Assembly (NCBI GenBank): GCA_948144175.1
Contig: CANXME010002323.1
Coordinates: 124,001 to 188,000 of the forward strand
Direction of reading: 5' to 3'
DNA from: Closterium sp. NIES-65
Lineage: Eukaryota; Streptophyta; Zygnematophyceae; Desmidiales; Closteriaceae
DNA length: 64,000 nt
Positions 9,182 through 18,700 of the stretch are shown piece by piece. Both the position numbers and the translations under genes were made by a program. Positions within the stretch are counted from its first letter, which is position 1, and the number at the start of each line of letters is the position of its first letter. The notes under the pieces were generated by a model. That model worked only from the letters and a program-made list of their open reading frames with translations. It did not search any database and was not told where the DNA came from.

Positions 9182-11411
9182 GACGCAGGGACCGCAAGTG
9201 GGTGCGAGCGAAGGCGGTAGCGACGACAAGACAGACTGGAGGCCTAAGATAAGACGCTGACTAGACATTGCGCGCAGGCGAGGAATGGACGGGTGCACCA
9301 TCTGGTGGTGCCACAAAACGGTAGGGTGGGCAAGCGACCGGCAGGAGCATGACGCAGCAACAGGACCAGACACCGGAACCTGACCAGACACAACTACCTG
9401 GGGGGACGCAGCAACCTGGTGTGACGCGGGAACCTAACAAGGGGCAGTGACAGGGGTCGGGGGTAGTAGCTGCTGCTGCTGCTGTTGCCCTCGGGGGCCA
9501 GTGTGAAGTGTGTAGAGACCAGAGCCCGGCTCAGCGGTAAAGGTGGCGAGAGGCGCGTACGTGTCGCCGTCGACACAAAACGCGGTCTCGCCAGAGGCTT
9601 AATCCACACACCCACGAGCTGACTCACGAGCGGCCTCATGCCCACCAAGTTCCTCGAGAACGAGGGGACGTGTAAGCCCGTCAGAGAACCGGAGGGAACA
9701 GCCAGGCACGGAAGCGTAGTAGTGTAGCGAGCAGTGACTGGTCCCGAAGTGGGATCATCCAGTGCGACAAAGACCGGTGTAGGAAGCAGAGTAAGTGTCG
9801 TGCGGTCTCGGAAGAAACAGTGCGAAGCTTCGTAGTCCAGAGTGAAAGACAGCGAAGCGTCTTCCGGAGCAGCTCCTGGACTAGTGTCTACACAAGTACC
9901 TACACTAGCAACAGGCACCTCAGCAAGACTAGCACCTAAGCTAACAACACTCAAGTAAACGGAGTCAGAAGCACTAGAGTCAACAACAGCATATGTAGCA
10001 TGAGGATTTCCTAAGAGATCAGCCAACTGAGAAGCCGACATGCCCCACAGAGCGGGGCTGTACGACGGAACAAGGGGAAGCCAGTCAGGGGCAGGGTCGT
10101 CAACGCCGTAGGCCAACCGAGCCGTGTCCGTAAGCTAAGCAATAAACTGACCCGGTGGGTGGCTGCGGCCACAAGGCTGGCCTCGGCGGGCACCTGTCAG
10201 AACGTGATAGGTGCAGGGAGGGTGGACGGCACGGCGCTGCAGCTGACGCTATACCGACCCCTGCCCCGAAACCGGCTGCTGCCGCTGCAACTGCTGCTGT
10301 GGCTGCTGCAAGGGGAGGGGCTATCGCTGCTACTATTGTGGCTGTTGTGAGGGGAGGGGCTGCTGCTGCTGCTTCCGCTGCTGCTGACGCTGAGTTAGGT
10401 ACCACGCCGCTGCTCCACCCCCTGCAGCTGGCTGACCAGTAGGTGGCGGACGAACCCGGGCGTCACCTCCACCAGCTGCAATAGGGGAGTCACTGGCCGC
10501 TGCACAAGGCGCTCCTCCAGCCCCTGCAGTCCCGCCGCCGCCGCTCGCCACGTCACCCCCACCGCCTCCGCCCGCACCTTTACCGCCCCTCCTACCACTC
10601 CTACCCCGAGACCGAGGAGAAGTCGTAACAGCAGCTGCGGTCACGTGAGTAGTGGCAGTGGCGAAGGAGGCACTAAAGGTGGGCATTTGAGGGACAGTGC
10701 ACCCGTGAAACAGTGGAGGGGGCACAGCACTAGAGGCGGAGGCTACCGAGTGGAGGTTGCTCTTGACGTCCTTGAGGGCAGACTCAAGGACCTCGATAGT
10801 GAGCTCGCTAGGGTTCTTGAGAAGAAGCGCGTCACAAACAGAGGCAAGGCGATCAGGGAGGCTAGTGGCGACAAAATAGATAGTAATCGCCATGGGGGGA
10901 GGAAGGAGTGCAAGCTGTGCGTCAGTGCAGGCAGCGCGGTAGCTAGAATGGAGCGAGCGGAGGTGAGCAATCAAGTCAGCAGTGCGCTCAAACGAGGCGA
11001 GGTCAGGAAACAGGAACGGGAGGAACAGGCGACCAAGAGAGACAGTGGTGGGAGTAGCGTAGCGCGCCTTGATCGCAGTCAGGAACTCACTAGCCGTGCG
11101 AACCTGAGTGAAGTGGGCCTCCTCAGACTCAGGGAGGAGGCTTCTGAGGGCGATGCAGACCGCAGCGTCACGCGACTTCCACGCTATCGAATCAGCATGC
11201 TGGCAGGCATAACGGTCTCTATCACCAGTGCTGGGGTCAATGCCTAAAGGTGCAGGGTCGTCGGGCTTAGGAAGGTCGCCGGAAGCGTGCGCCCATAGAG
11301 ACTCATCGGCCTGAACCTGACTCTCTAAAAGATGGCGCGCACGCAGGAGCCAACCGAGAACTCGAGCGGCCTACCCTCGGCGTCAAAGCGCAGGACCCTA
11401 AGGGTCGCTAT
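9182..11411 (-). pseudogene. copia C gag-protease-pre-integrase remnant
   Basis: The gag start region reads ATLRVLRFDAEGRPLE, clearly matching MATPSVLAFDAEGRAID of siblings E and F, but the start codon is ATA (11409-11411). Further gag pieces are AHLRSLHSSYRAA and DRLASVCDALLLKNPSELTIEVLESALKD. A Gly-rich linker follows, then a decayed protease (SLSFTLDYEASHCFFRDRTTLT, where the catalytic DSG reads DYE). The zinc region reads HPTVLWHHQMVHPSIPRLR and ends at GPCVEA. Multiple frameshifts and the lost start and catalytic Asp-Ser-Gly make it dead. Confidence 0.8.
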
Positions 11412-11529
11412 AGCAAAAGCAAAGAGGTGGGAAGTGTTGCTGCTGAAACCCTAATCACTGAGAGCGACTCAGTAGGGCGCTACGGGACATAGGGTAGGGC
11501 GCTACGGGACACAGAGTATGGCGCAACAC

Positions 11530-11968
11530 TGCTGGACTAGGAGGGCGCAGCGCCACGGGCAGGGGTAGCGCGACCGACGGGCAGCGCGACGCGACGCGAC
11601 GGGACGGGACGGACTGCGCGACGCGGACGGGCAGCGAAACGCGGACGAACGGGACGGGACGGACGGGCAGCGCGACGTGGACGGACGGGACGGACGGCGC
11701 GACACGGACGGGTAGCACGACGCGGACGGGTAGCGCAACGCGGACGGACGGGACGGGACTGACGGCGCGACGCGGACGGACGAGACGGGATTGACGGGGC
11801 GACGCAGACGGGCAGCGTGACGCGGACGGACAGCGCGATGCGGCAGGATGGTTGGAGCGACGTAACGGCAGGCACAGCGGGTGCTAGGGCACGAGAGCGA
11901 CGTAACGGCAGAGGCAGTGCGCGCTAGGGCACGAGAGCGACGTAACGGCAGGCGCAGCGGGCGCTAGG
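11530..11968. repeat. GC-rich simple and minisatellite repeats in element C leader
   Basis: Degenerate GGGACGGGACGG, GCGACGCGGACGG and CACGAGAGCGACGTAACGGCAGG units fill the space between C gag and the D insertion. The last unit continues after D at 36471, confirming that both sides belong to C. Confidence 0.7.
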
Positions 11969-12095
11969 TGTCAGAATGTTATCTTATGCTCTAGCCTGTA
12001 GTGGGGTGCTCTATAGCGAGTACAACCCTTCTAGAGTTTCCTATTTGTATCCCCATTCTTGCTAGTGCAGTCCTCTTCTTTCTTCTAAACTTTCA
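11969..12095 (+). repeat. 5' LTR of D
   Basis: TGTCAGAATGTTATC start, CAACCCTTCTAGAG block, end CTTTCA, followed by a TATCAGAGCAGG primer-binding site. It pairs with 36335-36465, which shares its first 40 bases almost exactly. Confidence 0.8.
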
Positions 12096-12199
12096 TATGC
12101 TATCAGAGCAGGTCGATCCCCTTGGATCGATCCTGTGGGTGGACTTACCACCGCGTTGCTTCCGCTGCAACTCCTACTGCTACTGCTATCACTACTCTC

Positions 12200-12524
12200 T
12201 GTGCCGCACGCCCCGTGGCGTGCGGCAGTTTTTCATCCCGCCGTGCGCCCCGAGGCGCGCGGCGGTTTTCTGCCCGCCGTGCGCCCTGAGGCGCGCGGCG
12301 GTTCTCTTCCCGCCATGCGCCCCGAGGCGCGCGGCGGGTTACTGCCGCGTCACGCCGCGCGCTGCTCCCGGGAGGCGCTGCGACGGGCGACGGGGACCTC
12401 CGCGTCGCCCCCCGTCGCCCGTCGTGGCCTGCGCGCGGCCCGTACAGCGTGCGCGTGGCACGTACGGGCCGCGCGAGACCCGTCCGCGGCCCGTACGGGC
12501 CGCGCAAGGCCTACGCGCGACCCG
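12200..12524 (+). repeat. GC-rich repeat leader of element D
   Basis: Repeats of a CCGTGCGCCCCGAGGCGCGC type and GTACGGGCCGCGC units occupy the non-coding leader. The run continues at 28073 with TACGGGCGGCGCC after element E, joining the two halves of D. Confidence 0.65.
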
Positions 12525-12656
12525 TGTCAAACATTATATATGTTATGCTTGTGTAGGCTACAGTGGGTTAGCCTATAGGGGGTACACAATTCTAGGGTTT
12601 CCTACTTGTACTCATTTCACTGCTAGATCATTCATTCCTGTTCGCTTATTCTCACA
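12525..12656 (+). repeat. 5' LTR of E (132 bp)
   Basis: Bounded by ACCCG on the left and by the TGGTATCAGAGC primer-binding site on the right. It contains the shared block TATAGGGGGTACACAATTCT. Confidence 0.9.
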
Positions 12657-12668
12657 TGGTATCAGAGC
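12657..12668 (+). other. primer-binding site of E
   Basis: TGGTATCAGAGC directly abuts the 5' LTR and matches the 3' end complement of initiator tRNA-Met, the usual copia minus-strand primer. Equivalent sites occur at C, F, G and H. Confidence 0.85.
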
Positions 12669-12764
12669 GGGTCCTTCTAAGGACCGTTTTTTTTGGGCCC
12701 ATCGAAGCGCGCCCCGAGGCGCGATTTTTTTTGGCGACCCCTCGGGTCGCCTTTTCCCCTGCGG

Positions 12765-13268
12765 CTCAGCCGCCTCCACTGACGCGGCCCCGCCGCCCTC
12801 CCTTACGCGGCCCCGTCGCCGGCTCTCACGCGGCCCCGCCGCCGACTCTGTCGCGGCCCCGCCCCGGCCTTTACGCGGCCCCGCTGCCTGCTCTCACGCG
12901 GCCCCGCCCCGGCTCCTACGCGGCCCCGCCCCGGCCTTCACGCGGCCCCGCCGACGGCTCTGTCGCGGCCCCGCCCAGGCTCTTACGCGGCCCCGCCGCC
13001 TACTCTCGCGCGGCCCCGCCCCGGCTTTCATGCGGCCCCGCCGACGGCTCTCTCGCGGCCCCGCCCCGGCTCTTCCGTGGCCCCTGCCCCGGCTCTTACG
13101 CGGCCCTGCCGCCGGCTCTCTTACGGCCCCGTCGCCGGCCCTGACGCGGCCCCTGCCCCGGCTCTCAAGCGGCCCCGCCGCCGGCTCTTTTGCGGCCCCG
13201 CCGCCGGCTCTGAAGCGGCCCCGCCCCGGCTCTCACGCGGCCCCGCCGCCGGCCCTCACGCGGCCCCT
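12765..13268 (+). repeat. 22-23-bp minisatellite in leader of E
   Basis: About 22 head-to-tail copies of a unit like GCGGCCCCGCCGCCGGCTCT plus a short spacer lie between primer-binding site and gag start. Because 23 is not a multiple of three, every frame is open by composition. I do not treat these frames as genes. The array resumes after the SINE insertion at 13895. Confidence 0.8.
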
Positions 13269-13274
13269 ACCCGG

Positions 13275-13888
13275 TGTCAGAATCCCAGCCACTAGACCAC
13301 TGGGATAAAAGGGCTTTATTAAGTAGCGGGTCAGAGTGCGCCCATAACCCCCCAGGCGAACGCGCCTGTAACCCCTCGTAGGATCAATCGGGCATCCACA
13401 GTGCAGATCTACTGACACCCCCCCACACTGGGAGGCCCAGGACTGAGCACAGCGGCAACGGCCTACATGTGCATACACCGGGATTCGAACCCTAGACCAC
13501 TCTGACACCATGTCAGAATCCCAGTCAATAGACCATTGGGATAGAAGGGCTTGTTTCAGTAGCGGGTCAGAGTGCGCCCATAACCCCCCAGGCAAACGCG
13601 CCTGTAACCCCCCGTAGGATCAATCGGGCATCCACAGTGCAGATCTACTGACACCCCCCTACACTGGGAGGCCCAGGACTGAGCACAGCGGCAACGGCCT
13701 ACATGTGCATACACCGGGATTCGAACCCGAGACCACTCTGATACCATGTCAGAATCCCAACCACTAGACCATTGGGATAAAAGGGCTTTATTAAGTAGCG
13801 GGTCAGAGTGCGCCCATAACCCCCCAGGCGAACGCGCCTGTAACCCCTCGTAGGATCAATCGGGCATCCACAGTGCAGATCTACTGAC
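13275..13888 (-). mobile_element. tandem tRNA-like SINE insertion (2.6 units of 236 bp)
   Basis: Units start at 13275, 13511 and 13747, the last one partial. On the minus strand each carries an A-box-like TGGTCTAGTGG (13289-13299; related copy at 13525-13535) followed about 45 bp later by a B-box GGTTCGAATCC (13481-13491), the internal RNA polymerase III promoter of tRNA genes. The whole block is flanked by ACCCGG (13269-13274, 13889-13894), a likely target duplication, and splits the GC-rich minisatellite. It looks like a tRNA-derived SINE that inserted as a multimer or expanded after insertion. Confidence 0.7.
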
Positions 13889-13894
13889 ACCCGG

Positions 13895-14335
13895 CTCTCT
13901 TGCGGCCCCGCCGCCGGCTCTGAAGCGGCCCCGCCCCGGCTCTCACGCGGCCCCGCCGCCGGCCCTCACGCGTCCCCGCCCCGGCTCTCTCACGCGGCCC
14001 CGCCGCCACACCTGCAGCAGTCGGGCAGCAGTGCAGCCGAACCGCCCGGGAGCCGAGCCGCCCAACGCCCGAGCCGCCCAGTCGCCGAGCCGCCCGGGAC
14101 CCGAGCCGCCCTGCACCCGAGCCGCCCTGCCGCCGAGCCGCCCGGGAGCCGAGCCGCCCTGCACGCGAGCCGCCCTGCCGCCGAGCCACCCGGGAGCCGA
14201 GCCGCCCTGCGCCCGAGCCGCCCAGCCGCCGAGCCGCCCGGGAGCCGAGCCGCTGTGCACCCGAGCCGCCCGGTCGCCGAGCCGCCTTTCTGCAGAGCTG
14301 CACGACCTGCCCTGCCTGGTGAGCACAGTCCCACT
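13895..14335 (+). repeat. second GC-rich repeat block in leader of E
   Basis: Units of the CGAGCCGCCCGGGAGC type, with GCCCTGCACC variants, run up to just before the gag start at 14386. The corresponding block of F is at 26800-27030 in reverse orientation. Confidence 0.75.
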
Positions 14336-14385
14336 GTCACTGCGAGCTCTTTCCCTACTGCTTGCACTGCGTCGCTGTCGTCGCC

Positions 14386-15732
14386 ATGGCTACCCCTAGT
14401 GTCCTAGCTTTTGACGCTGAGGGTCGCGCCATTGATTTTGAGGTCTGGTTAGACGACCTGCAGCTGTTCTTACAGTGCGACAGGGCTGACGGCCTTTCTC
14501 TCTTTGACCTCACCTCTGACGCCTCTCCTGCTCCTGCTGCTGATGCTGATCCCACTGTCCGCTCTCAGTGGGCCACCCGCGATGCTGCTGCACGTCTTGC
14601 TGTGCGTCGCCACCTCCCTACCTCTGAGCGTGCGCACTTTAGTCAGTACAAGAGTGCTCAGACCTTGTACGACGCTGTAGTTGCGCGCTACTCCTCCCCT
14701 GCCACTGCTGCACTGAGCCGTCTCATGCTTCCCTACCTCTTTCCTGACCTCTCTGCCTTTCCCACTGTCGCTGACCTCATTACGCACCTCCGCACTAGTG
14801 ACACTCGCTACCGCGCCGCCCTTCCTGCTGAGTTCTGCGCTAAGAACCCACCCCCCATGTACATCGCTCTCTACTACGTAGTCGCGCGCCTCCCTGACTC
14901 CCTTCGCGTCGTCAGGGACCACTTTCTCGCAGTCTGTCCCACCACCCTCACCGTCGACCTCCTCGAGAAGGCCCTCCTCGCAGCGGAGAAGAGCATAGTC
15001 GCTGTAGGTGCTTCTCGTGGTGACCCTCGCACCCCCATCTTTGAGGGGTGCTCTCCTTCCCCCTTGCTGCCCTCTGTTGCCTCTGCTGCTGCTGCCGACC
15101 TGCTTGGTCTTGAGTCGGTCGGCGCGGCGTCTGCCCCTAGTGGGAGACGTCGCTCCAGCAAGGGCAAGGGGGGCAAGGGCGCGGGTGGAGCTGGAGGGGG
15201 CGGTGGCGGTGGCAGCGGTGGCGGCGGAGGGAGTGGGGGTGGCGGCGGGACTAGTGGCGGGGGTGGTGGTGGTGGTGGCAGCAGCGGCGGAGACGGTGGT
15301 GGTGGTGCCAGCGGTGGTGGTGGAGGCAGCGGCGGAGGTGGAGGCGGCGGAGGTGGAGGCGGTGGAGGCGGCAGCGGAGGAGGCGGTGGTGGTGGAGGAG
15401 GTGGAGCTGGTCGGGGTGGTACCCAGCAGCGTAGCGGCGGTGGTGGTGGCCAGCGCTCGCAGCGGCAGCAGCAGCAGCGCTCGCGGGACATCCCTCCGCC
15501 TCAGCAGCTTCGTGAGTGGTACGCTGGGCGTCAGAGGGGTGGGGGTACTGGTCCCTGCACCTACGTTCTTCGTTCCGGCGACCGCGCGGGTGAGCAGTGT
15601 GGGGGTGCCCACGCCACCCAGCGCTGCTTTGGCCGCCTGACGGACGCTTGGCGTCAGCAGTTCCCTGGGGCTAGTGAGATCCCTCGCTGGGATGAGCTTC
15701 TTAGGGCTGGTGTAGCGATCTTTGATCTTTGA
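14386..15732 (+). CDS. copia E gag (ends by frameshift)
   Basis: The start ATG (14386) is in a good context (GTCGCCATGG) and begins MATPSVLAFDAEGRAIDFEV. The capsid part is followed by a Gly tract of about 100 residues with a few Ser, then a basic Gln/Arg stretch and a CCHC-like zinc knuckle (CTYVLRSGDRAGEQCGGAH). The frame ends at 15732 (AIFDL stop). In sibling F the same protein reads on into protease, integrase and RT. Here a short deletion and frame change at about 15720-15750 separates gag from pol. Gag would form the particle and bind RNA. Earlier in-frame codons from 14362 lack an ATG and are not used. Confidence 0.85.
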   Translation: MATPSVLAFDAEGRAIDFEVWLDDLQLFLQCDRADGLSLFDLTSDASPAPAADADPTVRSQWATRDAAARLAVRRHLPTSERAHFSQYKSAQTLYDAVVARYSSPATAALSRLMLPYLFPDLSAFPTVADLITHLRTSDTRYRAALPAEFCAKNPPPMYIALYYVVARLPDSLRVVRDHFLAVCPTTLTVDLLEKALLAAEKSIVAVGASRGDPRTPIFEGCSPSPLLPSVASAAAADLLGLESVGAASAPSGRRRSSKGKGGKGAGGAGGGGGGGSGGGGGSGGGGGTSGGGGGGGGSSGGDGGGGASGGGGGSGGGGGGGGGGGGGGSGGGGGGGGGGAGRGGTQQRSGGGGGQRSQRQQQQRSRDIPPPQQLREWYAGRQRGGGTGPCTYVLRSGDRAGEQCGGAHATQRCFGRLTDAWRQQFPGASEIPRWDELLRAGVAIFDL

Positions 15733-18700
15733 TTTTGATTTTGTGACTTATAGTGAGGAGAATGAGGGTTACCGGTGTTTCCAGCCCGACCCGGGCATTG
15801 ATACTGCTGCGCTAGGTGCTTGTGAGGCTGCTGCTCTAGGTGCCAGTGCGTCTGCGCTCTCAGGTACTGGTGAGACTGCGCTCTCAGGTACTGCGTCGTC
15901 CTCGTCCTCCCTCACTTTCACACTTGACTCCGGGGCTTCTCGCTCCTTCTTTCGAGACCGCACTACCCTTACGCCGCTTGGCCGGCCGGTTGCAGTCTCC
16001 CTTGCTGACCCCTCTTGGGGTCCTGTCCTGTCTCACTTCTCCACTGTCCTCCCGTGTCCGGCTGCCCCTTCGGGCACCCTGTCTGGTCTGTACCTTCCCT
16101 CGTTCTCTACGAACTTGGTGAGTGGCGCGGACCTGCAGGATGTGGGGGTTCACCAGTTCACTCCTGCGAGTCAGCGGGTGACCCACTGCACGGAGGCACG
16201 CACAGGCCGACACCTGGCCACGTTCTCGCGTCGGCCGGGGTCGAGTCTCTACACCCTGACCGTTGAGTCTCCTCCTGTCCCTGCGTCTGGTCAGGTGGCT
16301 GCGTCAGGTCAGGTGCTTGCTGCTGCGTCCCGGTCAGGTCATGAGTCTGCCCCCTGTTCTTGTCGCCTCCTGTCTCACGAGACTCTCCTGTGGCACCACC
16401 GTCTTGGCCACCCCTCCTTGCCCCGTCTTCGGAGCATGGCTTCCCGTGTCCTTGTCTCTGGTCTTCCCCAGTCTCTCCCTCCTCTCCCCTCCGGGCCAGG
16501 ACCTTCCTGTGTCCCCTGTGTCGAGGGTCGCCTCCGGGCTACTCCTCACTCCTCCCACTTCCCCCCGACAGAGGCTCCCCTGCAGACGCTTCACATGGAT
16601 GTGTGGGGCCCGGCCCCCGTCCGTGGGCAGGGTCACGAGCGCTACTTCCTGTTGGTGGTTGACGACTACTCGCGTTACACCACAGTCCTCCCCTTGCGCA
16701 GCAAGGGTGCGGTCACTGAGGTGCTGATCGACTGGATCCGCGAGGCTCGTCTCCAGCTCAGGAAGAGCTTCGGCTCGGACTTTCCTGTTCTGCGTCTGCA
16801 CTCGGACAGAGGCGGAGAGTTCTCTTCTCGCCTTCTGCGGGACTACTGTCGTGCACGGGGGATCCGCCAGACCTTCACGCTTCCGGACTCACCACAGCAA
16901 AATGGGATTGCTGAGCGCCGCATTGGCATGGTCATGGATGTCGCTCGTACGTCCATGATGCATGTGGCTGCCCCCCATTTTCTGTGGCCGTTTGCGGTGA
17001 GGTACGCGGCGCATCAGCTCAACCTTCACCCCCGGGTCTCTCGGCCTGCGATGTCCCCAGCCTTGCTGTGGACGGGGAAGGTTGGCGATGCGTCTGTGTT
17101 CCGTGTCTGGGGATCTCGGGCGTTTGTCCGCGACTTGTCTGCGGACAAGCTGTCCCCTCGTGCTGCTCCCTGTGTCTTCCTTGGCTTCCCCACTGACGCC
17201 CCAGGGTGGCAGTTTTACCACCCCTCCTCTCGTCGTGTTCTGTCCTCCCAGGACGTCACGTTCGACGAGTCAGTCCCCTTCTACCGTCTCTTCCCCTACC
17301 GCACTCCTTCCCTCCCCCCTCCCCCGGACTTCCTTGTGCCGGTTCCCCCCCCGGTAGACCCCCTCCCCCCTCAGGTTCCTGCCCCCTCAGGTGTGTCCCA
17401 GGTAGACGCCGTTGACCCGGTCGAGGTTACTGGTGACTCTGGTGCTGCTGCGGGTGCTGAGCCTGGGGGTGCTGACTCTGGGGGTGCTGTGCGCGGGGGT
17501 GCTGAGCCTGGGGGTGCTACTGCTGGGGGTGCTGGGCCTGAGGGTGCATCTGCGGAGGGTGCGGAGCCTGGGGGTGCTGAGCCGGGGGGTGCTGTGCCTG
17601 GAGGTGCTGGGTCTGGGGGTGCTGGGTCGGGAGCTGCTGAGCCTGGGGGTGCTGAGCTGGGAGCTGCTGAGCCTGGGGGTGCTGCGTCTGGAGCTGCTGA
17701 GCCTGGGGTATCTCCTGCTGCTGCGTCTTGCCGGGAGCCCCTCTCTCCACAGGAGCTGCGCGAGTGGTTCGCTCGCCGCTGGAGGCGTGCTGCTGAGTCT
17801 GGAGGTGCTGCTGGAGCTGGAGCTGGAGCTTCTTCGACCGTCGAGGGTGCGGGTGCTGCCGGTCCCGGAGCTGCTGGACCTGCGGGTCCTCCTGGAGCTG
17901 GAGCTGCTGAGGGCGTTGGTGCTGAGCCTACTGCTGTTGGTCCTGCCGCTGGAGGTGTGGGTGGCGCTGGTGCTGTCGCTGAGGGTGCTGGTGCTGTCCC
18001 TGCTGAGTCTGGAGCTGCCGCGCGGCCTCGGCCGTACTTCGTTCCGCTCCTGCAGCAGGTTCTTGGTCTTTCTCCTCCAGTAGAGGGTCCACCGCCTGTC
18101 CAGTCGCAGTCCCTGCTGGAGCCTTCCTCTCCACTGCCTGCTCCTTCTCCTTACACTGGTCCTACTGGAGGTCTTGCTGAGCGTCGTGAGCCTGCTTCTC
18201 GTCCCGCGTCGCCTGTTCGTGCTGCTCGCGCTAGTGGTCGCAGTTCGCGTCAGCGTCCCCCTCCTGTCCCTGGCACGCACCGGATGTCTTTGCGTCCGTC
18301 CACTGCTCCTCTGCGTGCCCCTTTGCCTTCTCCTCCTGAGTCCTCTCTTCCTGCGCTTGCCGACCCTGAGTCGGACTCTCTTCGTGCTGCCAGTCCTACT
18401 GTCACGCGTCTCCTTGCTACTGTCGTCACTGACCCCTCTTTTGAGTCCACTGCTGCGTCTGCTCTAGTCGCTGAGCTCTTCGACTTTGCTGCTCGCTGTC
18501 GTCTCGACTACGCTGCTAGTCTTGTTGCTGAGTCTGCGTCTGTCTGTCCTCCGTCCGTCGGGGGTGAGTGTGCTCTTGGCACGGACGTCCTAGAGGAGAG
18601 GCAGGAGGAGTTACAGTGTCTAGCGGCTGCTTCACCTCATCTCGCGTCTGTACTGCTTGCCCCTGAGGGAGACCCGGATGCACTAGACATCCCGACTCCG

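Larger units (their letters stand above)
9182..11968 (-). mobile_element. copia element C, part 1 (gag to pre-integrase), 3'-truncated
   Basis: This is a minus-strand member of the short-LTR lineage. The GC-rich leader is 11412-11968, gag 11411-10333, protease about 10116-9394 and pre-integrase 9391-9182. Its 5' LTR and the start of its leader lie across the D insertion at 36466-36724. Integrase, RT and RNase H are missing because the element ends abruptly at repeat R. It is the oldest element of the nested stack and the most decayed. Confidence 0.8.

Noticed and set aside
12001..13308. 435-codon open frame from the D LTR through the E LTR
   Set aside because: It crosses two element borders, two LTRs and a minisatellite, so it cannot be one gene.
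13460..13545. Possible functional tRNA gene
   Set aside because: A- and B-boxes are present, but the acceptor stem does not pair and the anticodon arm is abnormal. It fits a tRNA-derived SINE.
13233..13890. Repeated short frames (HVGRCRCAQSWAS type)
   Set aside because: They come from the tandem SINE units, which carry RNA polymerase III-type boxes rather than coding signals.
14470..15612. Long open frame antisense to copia E gag (380 codons, Thr/Ala/Pro-rich)
   Set aside because: It is the mirror of the poly-Gly coding tract. Its counterpart in F (25464-26609) is likewise antisense to gag. No domain or independent start context was seen.
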